From positions 62,001-126,000 of the forward strand of contig FXYJ02000007.1 of the NCBI GenBank assembly GCA_900184925.1: a stretch of DNA of 64,000 nucleotides, read 5' to 3'. This DNA comes from Ruminococcaceae bacterium HV4-5-B5C. GTDB lineage: Bacteria; Bacillota; Clostridia; Oscillospirales; Acutalibacteraceae. The notes beneath the pieces were generated by a model. It was not told the origin of the DNA. It searched no databases and saw only the letters and a program-made list of their open reading frames with translations. The translations under genes and the position numbers were made by a program. Of this stretch, positions 27,027 through 34,664 are shown piece after piece (position 1 is the stretch's first letter; each line of letters begins with the position of its first letter).

Positions 27027-27078
27027 TATTTTAATTGAGCCATGAAGACTCAGAGTTTGAATCCGACCGGAGACAATC

Positions 27079-27119
27079 AGCCCACGAAGGGTAATTTACG
27101 CCCTTTATGGGCTATTTTT
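27079..27119 (+). terminator. Intrinsic terminator in the cbiM leader
   Basis: Stem AGCCCA...AAGGG paired with CCCTT...TGGGCT (27079-27113) followed by a T-run (27115-27119), ending 16 nt before cbiM. Since a promoter lies just upstream, it can work as an attenuator; it may also end the CBS-gene transcript. Confidence 0.75.
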
Positions 27120-27135
27120 CTGAGGTGCTTTAAAA

Positions 27136-28185
27136 ATGCATATTCCAGACGGATATCTCAGCCCGCAGACGACGATCCCCGGGTTTGTCGCGATGGTTCC
27201 CATGTGGGGTGTTTCTTTCCATAAAGTAAAGCAGGAACTTGAAAAGAAAAATGTTCCGCAGCTTGCCCTTTGCTCGGCATTCGCCTTTCTCACCATGATG
27301 TTTAATGTTCCGGTGGCCGGAGGAAGCTCCGCGCACGCCGTGGGAGCCGTTCTGATCGCCATCCTTCTCGGGCCGTGGGCCGCAACCGTCTCCGTCAGCA
27401 CGGCGCTGCTGATTCAGGCGCTTGTGTTCGGCGACGGCGGCATCATGGCGTTCGGCGTCAACTGCATCAACATGGCGGTTGTCATGCCGTTCGCCGGTTA
27501 TGGGCTGTATAAGCTCATCGCCGGGAAATCCGAGCCCGGCAGCGGGCGGAGCCTTGTCGCCGCGTTCCTCGGCGGGTATTTCGGGCTGAACCTCGCGGCA
27601 TTCTGTGCTTCGGTGGAATTCGGCATCCAGCCGCTCCTGTTCACCGACGCAGCCGGGCAGCCGCTTTACTGCCCCTACCCGCTTTCGGTATCGATTCCGT
27701 CCATGATGTTTGCGCACGGCCTCGTCGCCGGACCGATCGAAGGAATTATCACAGCCGTTGCACTCGCTTATATTGTGAAGCTGGCTCCCAATCTGCTGCA
27801 GCGCGGCGTTTCCCGTCTCCCTGCTCAGGAACCGGAAAAGGTTTCGTTTTTCAAGCGTTACAAGCCGATCCTCATCGCCCTGCTTGTTCTTGTTGTGCTG
27901 ACTCCAATCGGCCTGATTGCGACCGGCACCGCCTGGGGCGAATACGGAACCGATGAAATTAAGGATATGGTCGGATACATCCCGAAAGGCATGGCGCAGA
28001 TGGCGGACAAATGGAACGCGCTGATGCCGGACTATTCGCTTCCGGCACTCGGAGACGGACAGGCCGCTTCCATCGGCGGATACATTCTCTCGGCGGTCGT
28101 CGGCATCGCGGTCGTCGGCCTTCTGATTTTCCTGCTGTCGAAGCTTTTCTCGAAGAACAGCAAGGCAGCCGGTACCCATGAATAA
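27136..28185 (+). CDS. Energy-coupling-factor Ni/Co transporter, substrate-binding membrane protein (CbiM/NikM with fused N-like tail)
   Basis: A 349-residue membrane protein beginning MHIPDGYLSP; the Met-His N-terminus (His2) is the essential metal ligand of CbiM/NikM, so the start is secure. Later blocks NVPVAGGSSAHAVGA, ILLGPWAATVSVSTALLIQAL and GDGGIMAFGVNCINMA are family signatures. After about residue 235 a C-terminal segment with two helices and a long extracytoplasmic loop resembles the PDGLE/CbiN-type component. With the next two genes it forms a complete ECF importer. The downstream CooT gene favours nickel over cobalt as the substrate. Confidence 0.9.
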   Translation: MHIPDGYLSPQTTIPGFVAMVPMWGVSFHKVKQELEKKNVPQLALCSAFAFLTMMFNVPVAGGSSAHAVGAVLIAILLGPWAATVSVSTALLIQALVFGDGGIMAFGVNCINMAVVMPFAGYGLYKLIAGKSEPGSGRSLVAAFLGGYFGLNLAAFCASVEFGIQPLLFTDAAGQPLYCPYPLSVSIPSMMFAHGLVAGPIEGIITAVALAYIVKLAPNLLQRGVSRLPAQEPEKVSFFKRYKPILIALLVLVVLTPIGLIATGTAWGEYGTDEIKDMVGYIPKGMAQMADKWNALMPDYSLPALGDGQAASIGGYILSAVVGIAVVGLLIFLLSKLFSKNSKAAGTHE

Positions 28186-29098
28186 TCCCCGGCAAAACGA
28201 ACCTGCTCTGCCCGCGTGGATGAACGGCGCGGGCGGAGCTGCTTCTTCCGGCCGACCGGCGAAGATGGGATTTCTCCGCCGGACGATGCGGAATATTTCG
28301 AGCGTCTTTGAAAACGACCTCTACTCGGAAACATACGCGTCAAAACCGGGTCTTTTGCAGTCTGTCGACCCCCGTGCCAAAATCGCCGCGTTCCTGTGCC
28401 TCATGATTTTTTCGGGGTGCACACAGAGTCTTGCCGCGCTGACCGTTCTCGCAGCCGCCCCGCTGTTTTACGGGGCGGCATCCGGTATCCGGCTGAAAGA
28501 CTTCTTCCGGCGTGTGTGGCTGACCGTTCCTCTTCTTGTTCTGGTGTTTTCTCTTTTCGGAACGAGCAGTCTGTTCCTCGGCGGCAAACCTCTCGTTACG
28601 CTGATTCCTCCCGGGGTCTTTGGGACGTGGAGCGGCCTTTTCTTCACGGCGCCCGGTATTGCGGCAGCGTTCCGCATTGCGCTTCGGACGGGTGTTTCGA
28701 TCTCGTTCGCCGTTCTCCTGCTGATGACGGCCCGCTGGCGGCAGATTACCGCGGCTTTCGCGTCCATGCGCCTGCCGCAGACCGCCGTTGCCGTTCTCGA
28801 CATGGCGTACCGCTATATTTTCTTTCTTTCGGAAGCGGCCCGCGAAATGTTTGAAGCGCGCTTTCTGCGGACGGTCGGAAAAATTCCGACATCCGAAAGC
28901 CGCCGCCGAACGGGAAGCAGTGTCGCAATCCTGTTCTTAAAAAGCCATGCCGCAGGGGAAGAAGTCTACGACGCCATGCGCTGCCGTGGCTACAGCGGAA
29001 ATTTCCGCCGGCTCCGAAATTCCCGCCTCGGTACGGCAGACTTCATTTTCCTGCTTTTCAACCTGATTCTACTGATTTTTCTGAGCCTGATCCGCTAG
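28178..29098 (+). CDS. ECF transporter transmembrane (T) component, CbiQ/NikQ type
   Basis: A 306-residue protein; residues about 70-170 and 280-305 are strongly hydrophobic, and the cytoplasmic coupling-helix region contains AREMFEARFLRTVG and HAAGEEVYDAMRCRGYSG, the Ala-Arg-Gly type motifs by which T components contact their ATPases. The N-terminal 40 residues are polar and Gly/Ala/Pro-rich, longer than usual. It overlaps the cbiM-type gene by 8 nt. Confidence 0.88.
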   Translation: MNNPRQNEPALPAWMNGAGGAASSGRPAKMGFLRRTMRNISSVFENDLYSETYASKPGLLQSVDPRAKIAAFLCLMIFSGCTQSLAALTVLAAAPLFYGAASGIRLKDFFRRVWLTVPLLVLVFSLFGTSSLFLGGKPLVTLIPPGVFGTWSGLFFTAPGIAAAFRIALRTGVSISFAVLLLMTARWRQITAAFASMRLPQTAVAVLDMAYRYIFFLSEAAREMFEARFLRTVGKIPTSESRRRTGSSVAILFLKSHAAGEEVYDAMRCRGYSGNFRRLRNSRLGTADFIFLLFNLILLIFLSLIR

Positions 29099-29125
29099 CG
29101 TCGGGCTTTTGTTAGGAGCATTTCC

Positions 29126-29971
29126 ATGCCGCTGAATCAATCTGACATTTTCCGGCTTGAGCACGCCGGTTATTCCTATTCACAGGGTGAACCGGCCCTT
29201 TCAGACGTAAGTCTCTCGGTCGCAACGGGGGAGCGCGTCTGCATCCTCGGCGCAAACGGATGCGGGAAATCCACCCTGCTGAAAATTTTCGCCGGTCTGC
29301 TCTTCCCGCAGACCGGTTCTTTTGCCGCGTTCGGCGAACCGCTTTCGCGCAGCCGGTGCGAAGACGATTCGTTCGCCGGAGAATACCACCGGAAAGTCGG
29401 TTTCATCTTCCAGTCTCCGGATGTGCAGCTTTTCTGCAGCACGGTGCGGGATGAAATTGCGTTCGGCCTGCTGCAGCAGGACCTGCCGGACAGCGAAGTT
29501 CAAAGCCGCACGGCAGACGTGATGCGCATGCTCGGCATAGAATCCCTCGCGGAAAAAACGCCATTCCGCCTGAGCGGCGGCGAAAAGAAAAAAGTCGCAA
29601 TCGCGGCGGTTCTTGCCATGAACCCCGGCGTACTGATCCTCGACGAGCCGACCAACGGCCTTGACCCGAGAACGCAGTCGTGGCTCGTCCGCCTGCTGGA
29701 CGCCCTTCATTCCGCGGGGAAAACCATTGTCTGCTCGACGCACGACCTGTCCCTTGTGACCCGCATCTCCGACCGGGCAATCCTGTTTTCGGAGGAGCAT
29801 ACCGTCGCGGCGGACCTTCCCACCGCGGATCTTGTTAGAAACGTGCCGCTGCTTAAGTCGGTCAACCTGATTGACGACGGGATTCCGTTTGCCTGTACGG
29901 CCCCTTCGTGCTATAATCAGAAAAGCGGACCAACGAACGACGACGGGACGGTGACGGAATGCAGATCATGA
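29126..29971 (+). CDS. ECF transporter ATPase, CbiO/NikO type
   Basis: A 281-residue ABC ATPase that powers the metal importer. Walker A GANGCGKST (about residues 42-50), Q-loop FIFQSPDVQLF, signature RLSGGEKKKVAIA, Walker B GVLILDEPTNGLD and the switch histidine in CSTHDLSL are all intact. The last 40 residues are a non-conserved tail. Its 3' end overlaps the DUF3842 gene by 13 nt and contains an apparent internal promoter (29889-29917). Confidence 0.93.
   Translation: MPLNQSDIFRLEHAGYSYSQGEPALSDVSLSVATGERVCILGANGCGKSTLLKIFAGLLFPQTGSFAAFGEPLSRSRCEDDSFAGEYHRKVGFIFQSPDVQLFCSTVRDEIAFGLLQQDLPDSEVQSRTADVMRMLGIESLAEKTPFRLSGGEKKKVAIAAVLAMNPGVLILDEPTNGLDPRTQSWLVRLLDALHSAGKTIVCSTHDLSLVTRISDRAILFSEEHTVAADLPTADLVRNVPLLKSVNLIDDGIPFACTAPSCYNQKSGPTNDDGTVTECRS
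29889..29917 (+). promoter_or_regulatory. Candidate internal promoter for DUF3842-cooT
   Basis: TTGCCT (29889-29894), 17-nt spacer, perfect TATAAT (29912-29917), within the 3' end of the ATPase gene and about 40 nt before the next start codon. Confidence 0.5.
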
Positions 29972-30375
29972 TTGTGGACGGTCAGGGCGGCGGCATCGGG
30001 AAAGCCGTAATTGAGACCATCCGCAGAAAATTGGGCGACAGCCTGCCGATCCTTGCGCTTGGCACCAACGCTCTCGCCACAGCCGCCATGCTGAAAGCAG
30101 GGGCCAACGAGGGAGCAACCGGAGAAAACGCGATCGTTTACTGTGCGCCGAAAGCCGACGTGATTATCGGAAGCATCGCGATTCTCGCCGCAAATTCCAT
30201 GCTTGGGGAGCTCACTCCCGCGATGGCGAGGGCCATTGCGGAAAGCCCGGCGGAAAAGCTTCTGATCCCGCTGAGCCGCTTGAACATCTCTGTGATGGGC
30301 GTTGTCGGAAAGCCTCTTCCGCATTATGTGGAAGACGTAATAAAGGCATTGAAGGAACTGACGGAAGGTGGCTGA
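29959..30375 (+). CDS. DUF3842 family protein
   Basis: A 138-residue soluble protein with a nucleotide-binding-like start (MIVDGQGGGIGKAVIETIRR), GTNALATAAMLKAGANEGATGENAI, ADVIIGSIAIL and LIPLSRLNISVMGV. I recognise it as DUF3842, a clostridial family without known function; the Gly-rich GQGGGIG hints at a dinucleotide or nucleotide site. It overlaps the transporter ATPase gene and is followed 4 nt later by cooT, so a part in nickel handling is suggested by context only. Confidence 0.72.
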   Translation: MQIMIVDGQGGGIGKAVIETIRRKLGDSLPILALGTNALATAAMLKAGANEGATGENAIVYCAPKADVIIGSIAILAANSMLGELTPAMARAIAESPAEKLLIPLSRLNISVMGVVGKPLPHYVEDVIKALKELTEGG

Positions 30376-30379
30376 GGAT

Positions 30380-30580
30380 ATGTGTGAAGCAAACGTTTAC
30401 TGGATGGACGAAGACGGCCAGACGAGCCTTTTGATGGATTCCGTCGATAAGGTCATCCCGGAAGAAGACGGAAAGATATTTCTCGAGAATATCTTTGGAG
30501 AGCGCAAGACCGTTTCTGCGCGCATCAAACGCATGGAACTGGTCGACCACAAGATTTATTTTGAATCGAAGCGCGGCTGA
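30380..30580 (+). CDS. cooT: CooT-family nickel-binding protein
   Basis: A 66-residue protein starting MCEANVYW, with SVDKVIPEEDGKIFLENIFGERK and RIKRMELVDHKIYF. This is the CooT pattern: a small dimer in which Cys2 binds Ni(II), known from CO dehydrogenase maturation. The start at MCEANVY rather than four codons upstream keeps Cys2 in place and has GGTGG eight bases ahead. Its place after the metal importer implies that the importer supplies nickel, for example for hydrogenase or CO dehydrogenase. A strong terminator follows. Confidence 0.85.
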   Translation: MCEANVYWMDEDGQTSLLMDSVDKVIPEEDGKIFLENIFGERKTVSARIKRMELVDHKIYFESKRG

Positions 30581-30598
30581 GCCACTCTGAAAACCGGA

Positions 30599-30651
30599 CA
30601 GCCCGGAACGAAGCTTCTCCCTCGGGAGTTGTTTCGCACCGGGCTGTTTTT
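30599..30651 (+). terminator. Terminator of the Ni transport unit
   Basis: CAGCCCGG (30599-30606) pairs with CCGGGCTG (30639-30646), with inner CGAA/TTCG and CTCCC/GGGAG pairs, followed by five T residues (30647-30651). Confidence 0.9.
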
Positions 30652-30680
30652 CTATATTTCCGAATGTTCCGCACAGTCCG

Positions 30681-33335
30681 TCAGACCGCGGGCAGCGCTT
30701 CCTTTTTCTCTTCGTCGCCGGGGATGAGGGCCGCCTGCAGAATATTGTCAACGCGTTTGCGCACGGCGGCCGGGGTAAACGGTTTCAGAATCAGATCCTT
30801 TGCACCCGCGCTGAGAGCGGCGGTCTGGTTTTTCTCGGAGTTCTCCCCGATGATGGCGACGGCGGGGATGCCATAAAGTTCGGCGTTCTCCGCCTTCGCC
30901 CGGAGAAAAGCGGTGGAATTCATTGCGCCGCCTTCGAGATCCACAAGCACGAGGCTGATACGCTTTTCACTGTTCCGGAGAGCGGCAAGGCCCTCCTCCC
31001 CGCTCCGGGCTCTCACAACCGAAAAATCATCCCGGAAAATATTCTCGAGGTTCTGCCCCGCCTCCGTGTCGGACACAACCAGAATAGCAGCCCGGCATGC
31101 TTCGGAAGCCCAAAAGGCGGACCGATACTTCTGCAGTTCCATTTCGATTCGCTTCTGCGCCGTAATATCGGTCAGACTGCCGATCATCACGGCCTTTGGG
31201 CCGACGAACCGGATGTATTTCAGTTTAGCCCCAACCCATATGGTGCGACCGTCCTCCGCAATGCGGCGGAATTCGCAGGCCGACGCGCCGTGCGTCGAAA
31301 CAGCGTCCCGGAACATCGCGAGCAGCTTCGGCCTGTCTTCCGGCACGACACGCTCCATACACGCGCCGCCCGTTTCCCCGAAGCCCGTAAAGCCGAACAG
31401 CTTTTTATAGGCATAATTCACACGCAGAACATCAGCACAGCCCCCTTCAAATTCATAAAGGGCCAGCGGCTGAATCAGGCTGGAGAAAAGCGACTCCAAC
31501 TCTGAAGACACACTCCAGATCCGGTCGGTATTGATCTCATCTTTCTCTTCGACTTCCATGCGCGGCTCCGGGTTGGGTACGGAAAGAAGACGTTCGTACT
31601 CCTCAGCGGGCATGGGCTTTGCAAAATAATACCCCTGCACAAATTCACAGCCGATCTGGCTCAGGAACCTTACCTGTTCCTTCGTCTCAACACCCTCCGC
31701 AATGACCGGAATGTTGAGCCATCGAGCCATGCGCACGACGGAGTCGAGAATATTCTCACCGCGCCCGGGCGTGTCGCTGCCTGAAAGAAACTCCATGTCA
31801 ATTTTCAGTACGTCAACGGCGATATCTTTCAGTACATTCAGGGAAGAATATCCCTTGCCGAAATCATCCATCAGGATTGTGAACCCGTTTTCACGCAGAT
31901 CATACATCGTTTTCTTGATGGTCTCCGGGCTGCTGGTGTACGCGCTTTCGGTCAGCTCCAGCTGAAGAAGCGCCGGTGAAACCCGGTACCGTCTGACAAG
32001 GCTGCAGATGCGCTCCACCAGCTTCGGCGCAAAGAAGTCCACGCGGGAAATATTGACCGAAATCGGGAAAACCTTTTTTCCTTCATCCAGCCAGCGGCGC
32101 AGAAACGCACAGGCATGTTCCCAGACATAATAGTCAAGCCGCGTAATGAAACCGTTCCGCTCAAAAGCCGGAATGAATTCCGCCGGGGAAATCATGCCCC
32201 GCTCGGGGTGATTCCAGCGGACCAACGCTTCCGCGCCGCTGACCATGCCGCTGCGCAGGTCGTATTTCGGCTGAAAATAGAGCTCAAACTGGCCTTTTTC
32301 CAGCGCAGGAACCATGTCGTTGGCAATGCACTGCTCCTGAATGAGTTTTTCGCCCATGGCATTCTCATAAAAGGCAAAATTTTTAATGTAATTGCCCTTG
32401 CAGTACTTGCTCGCGAGGGCGGCGTTGTCAAACGTCGCACGAACGTCGGCAGAATGATCGGTCAGAAAAGCAAAGCCAAAAACCGGGAGCAAACTGAAAG
32501 TAAGCGGGTACTCTGCAAGAATCTTGCGTGCCGAAACTGCCATCTGCACCAGTTCCTCCCGCGACGAAACGGCAAGGCAGCACGCAAACACATCCGCCAC
32601 GATATGCCCATAGGCGAAAGACGAACGGTGTCTGCTCTCTTCTCTGAACAGATTCGCGACATGGCGGATCAGCTTATCGCCCTCCTCCGTACCGAAGAAA
32701 GAATTGACGAGATGAAACTTTTCAATATCACAATGGACCAGCGCGAATTTTTCCGCCGGATTCCGGTCGATCATTCTTTTGGCCGCACTGAAAAAATGTT
32801 CTTTGGTATAGATGCCCGAAACCGTGTCGAAGTCAAGCCTGTTCTGCAGGCCGTCTATCACGGTAAGCGAGCTGTGAGCGATTGCATTCGAGAGACGCCG
32901 CTGAAAAAGCTCCGTCGGGCAGGGCCACGCGAGATAATCCCACGCGCCGAGAGTAAAGCAGGCCTGCTCCGTCTCGCGCGATGACATTCCCGCCGCAACA
33001 ATCAGCGGGATCATGCAGTAAGCCGGGGAATCGCGCAATGCAGAAATCAGCTTTGCCGCAGAGTCGGCGGGCTGCACAAACGACAGAATGACAGCCGCCG
33101 TTTTGCCGCTGTTCTGGTACAGGAATTCAAAAGCCTGTCGCCCGCTGCCGACGACGGACGGCTGATACCCGCACGAAGCGACGGTTTTTACAAGGCGTTC
33201 GTCCGGCCCGCTCTCGGCCAGAATCAGGACCACGTTTCGCTTTGCCATTGCGGCATTTCGTTCCTCTCCCGCCGCGCTCAGCACACGGCTTTTTCCTTTA
33301 TCCCCTTCCGCATCCGGAAAAATGGAAGGCCCCAT
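30681..33335 (-). CDS. Multidomain c-di-GMP protein: REC-like, degenerate GGDEF, EAL, PAS, REC
   Basis: About 884 residues. In order: a receiver-like domain (NVVLILAESGPDERLV), a GGDEF-type domain whose signature is degraded to GHIVADVF (so cyclase activity is unlikely), an EAL domain with intact metal/catalytic motifs (GAEALVRW, VNIS, ELTES, MDDFGKGYSS, LKID, AEGVET), a PAS domain (EFRRIAEDGRTIWVGAKL) and a C-terminal receiver with Asp in LVLVDLEGG and Lys in LKPF. It most likely hydrolyses c-di-GMP under receiver and PAS control. The start is uncertain: the open frame reaches 33416, but a promoter (33373-33400) lies inside that part, so the ATG at 33335 was used; 33248 (MAKRNVV) is also possible. 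Confidence 0.82.
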   Translation of the reverse strand: MGPSIFPDAEGDKGKSRVLSAAGEERNAAMAKRNVVLILAESGPDERLVKTVASCGYQPSVVGSGRQAFEFLYQNSGKTAAVILSFVQPADSAAKLISALRDSPAYCMIPLIVAAGMSSRETEQACFTLGAWDYLAWPCPTELFQRRLSNAIAHSSLTVIDGLQNRLDFDTVSGIYTKEHFFSAAKRMIDRNPAEKFALVHCDIEKFHLVNSFFGTEEGDKLIRHVANLFREESRHRSSFAYGHIVADVFACCLAVSSREELVQMAVSARKILAEYPLTFSLLPVFGFAFLTDHSADVRATFDNAALASKYCKGNYIKNFAFYENAMGEKLIQEQCIANDMVPALEKGQFELYFQPKYDLRSGMVSGAEALVRWNHPERGMISPAEFIPAFERNGFITRLDYYVWEHACAFLRRWLDEGKKVFPISVNISRVDFFAPKLVERICSLVRRYRVSPALLQLELTESAYTSSPETIKKTMYDLRENGFTILMDDFGKGYSSLNVLKDIAVDVLKIDMEFLSGSDTPGRGENILDSVVRMARWLNIPVIAEGVETKEQVRFLSQIGCEFVQGYYFAKPMPAEEYERLLSVPNPEPRMEVEEKDEINTDRIWSVSSELESLFSSLIQPLALYEFEGGCADVLRVNYAYKKLFGFTGFGETGGACMERVVPEDRPKLLAMFRDAVSTHGASACEFRRIAEDGRTIWVGAKLKYIRFVGPKAVMIGSLTDITAQKRIEMELQKYRSAFWASEACRAAILVVSDTEAGQNLENIFRDDFSVVRARSGEEGLAALRNSEKRISLVLVDLEGGAMNSTAFLRAKAENAELYGIPAVAIIGENSEKNQTAALSAGAKDLILKPFTPAAVRKRVDNILQAALIPGDEEKKEALPAV

Positions 33336-33372
33336 GTCCACACGCACATCCGGCACAGCCGGCACTCCTTTC

Positions 33373-33400
33373 ATTATACTGGTCTTTTCTGGAATTGCAA
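33373..33400 (-). promoter_or_regulatory. Promoter of the EAL-domain gene
   Basis: Minus strand TTGCAA (33395-33400), 16-nt spacer, perfect TATAAT (33373-33378). It overlaps the most 5' part of the open frame and so decides against the earliest start codons. Confidence 0.6.
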
Positions 33401-33447
33401 GTTTTCCCTCCTTCAACCCCGTTCTCTGTTTCCGGTGAAATTACGGC

Positions 33448-33476
33448 TTGCATTCCTCCCTGTATTTTTTTATAAT
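33448..33476 (+). promoter_or_regulatory. Promoter of the yitT-type gene
   Basis: TTGCAT (33448-33453), 17-nt spacer, perfect TATAAT (33471-33476). The leader that follows has a CGCGTC/GACGCG hairpin (about 33496-33517). Confidence 0.7.
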
Positions 33477-33536
33477 AGTATTACGTCATATGCCCCGCGT
33501 CCGACAACGTGACGCGATTGTTGAGAGGAGAATCCC

Positions 33537-34394
33537 ATGAAGAATACTGCCAGCCGATTCCGCACTGTTGCCCTGAAAATTCTGCTGATCATGGTCGGAG
33601 CGACCCTTTCGTCCATCGGCCTTGAGATTTTTCTGATTCCAAACGACATGATCGACGGCGGAGTCGTCGGCATCTCCATCATGGTAAGCTACCTTACGCA
33701 CCTTCCTCTGGGTTTGTTCACGTTTTTTCTCAATATTCCTTTCCTTATACTCGGGTACAAACAAATTGGAAAGACCTTCGTCTTAACGACGCTTTTCGCC
33801 ATCACCTGCCTCTCCGTTGGAGTATCGCTGCTTCACCCGATCCCGGGCCTGACGCACGACACCTTTCTCGCCGCGGTTTTCGGAGGAATCATCAACGGAG
33901 CGGGAGTCGGCCTCATTATCCGCGCCGGAGGGTCGCTCGACGGAACGGAAATCGTCGCGATCATTTTCGATAAAAGAACCAGCTTTTCCATCGGCGAAAT
34001 CGTCATGTTCTTCAATGTGTTTATTCTCGGCTCCGCAGGCTTTTTATACGGGTGGGACCGGGCCATGTATTCTCTGGTCACTTATTTCATCGCCTTCAAG
34101 GTGATTGATATTGTTGTGGAGGGTCTTGATGAATCCAAAGCTGTCTTCATCGTTTCCGACCTGTACGGGGAGATTACCGACGCCCTTTCGGCAAGACTCG
34201 GCCGCGGCGTCACCCTGCTGAAGGGACAGGGCGGGTATTCCAAAGCCGACTCGACTGTGATCTATATCATCGTGTCGCGCCTTGAGCTGGCCAAACTGAA
34301 ATCAATTGTACTCGGTTTTGACCAGGATGCGCTGATCACGATCGGCAACGTGGAAGTCGCCGGAAAGAAGTACCGAAAAAAAGCAATTCACTGA
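33537..34394 (+). CDS. YitT-family membrane protein (DUF161 + DUF2179)
   Basis: A 285-residue protein with five to six N-terminal membrane helices, including GATLSSIGLEIFLIPNDMIDGGVVGISIMVSYL and the second repeat FGGIINGAGVGLIIRAGGSLDGTEIVAII, then a cytosolic C-terminal DUF2179 domain (LGRGVTLLKGQGGYSKADSTVIYIIVSRLEL). This is the YitT/YpjC family, broadly present in Firmicutes, with no settled function. GAGAGG lies before the ATG. The gene stands alone between its own promoter and terminator. Confidence 0.9.
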   Translation: MKNTASRFRTVALKILLIMVGATLSSIGLEIFLIPNDMIDGGVVGISIMVSYLTHLPLGLFTFFLNIPFLILGYKQIGKTFVLTTLFAITCLSVGVSLLHPIPGLTHDTFLAAVFGGIINGAGVGLIIRAGGSLDGTEIVAIIFDKRTSFSIGEIVMFFNVFILGSAGFLYGWDRAMYSLVTYFIAFKVIDIVVEGLDESKAVFIVSDLYGEITDALSARLGRGVTLLKGQGGYSKADSTVIYIIVSRLELAKLKSIVLGFDQDALITIGNVEVAGKKYRKKAIH

Positions 34395-34410
34395 CAGCAT
34401 TCCGAATTTG

Positions 34411-34438
34411 GGCCGGGGATTACCCCGGCCTATTTTTC
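34411..34438 (+). terminator. Terminator after the yitT-type gene
   Basis: Perfect 8-bp GC stem (34411-34418 with 34423-34430), four-base loop, then TATTTTTC. Confidence 0.9.
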
Positions 34439-34544
34439 ATTTTCTCAAATTTTAAAACGGCCGCAACGTCAGGTACAATGGGGACATATGCCTCCCACGG
34501 CGGCTGTGCAATACTTGTGAGAAGGAAATACTTTCCGGATTCTA

Positions 34545-34573
34545 TTGTGTCTTTTTGACCGGCGTGCTATAAT
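34545..34573 (+). promoter_or_regulatory. Promoter of the nrdG/nrdD pair
   Basis: TTGTGT (34545-34550), 17-nt spacer, perfect TATAAT (34568-34573). It places the transcript start near 34580 and gives a leader of about 85 nt before the activase. Confidence 0.65.
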
Positions 34574-34664
34574 ATCTTCAATATATGGTGTTGGACGATT
34601 CTTTGCCGCACGACGGCACCGGACGCCGCACTGTTTTCTTTTTGCCAAACGGGAGGGCTGCCTT

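Noticed and set aside
27040..27075. A tRNA-like TTTGAATCC stretch
   Set aside because: There is no acceptor stem or D/anticodon arm around it. No tRNA, rRNA or CRISPR array was found in the window.
27027..27135. NiCo riboswitch before the cbiM-type gene
   Set aside because: The leader before the terminator is only about 50 nt and lacks the four-way junction consensus of that class.
27042..27224. A 60-codon open frame overlapping the start of the cbiM-type gene
   Set aside because: It runs through the terminator and out of frame into the cbiM-type gene, has no ribosome site and no recognisable features.
33337..33416. Earlier start codons for the EAL-domain protein
   Set aside because: That stretch contains a good promoter with a perfect TATAAT and no well-placed ribosome site for the first codons.
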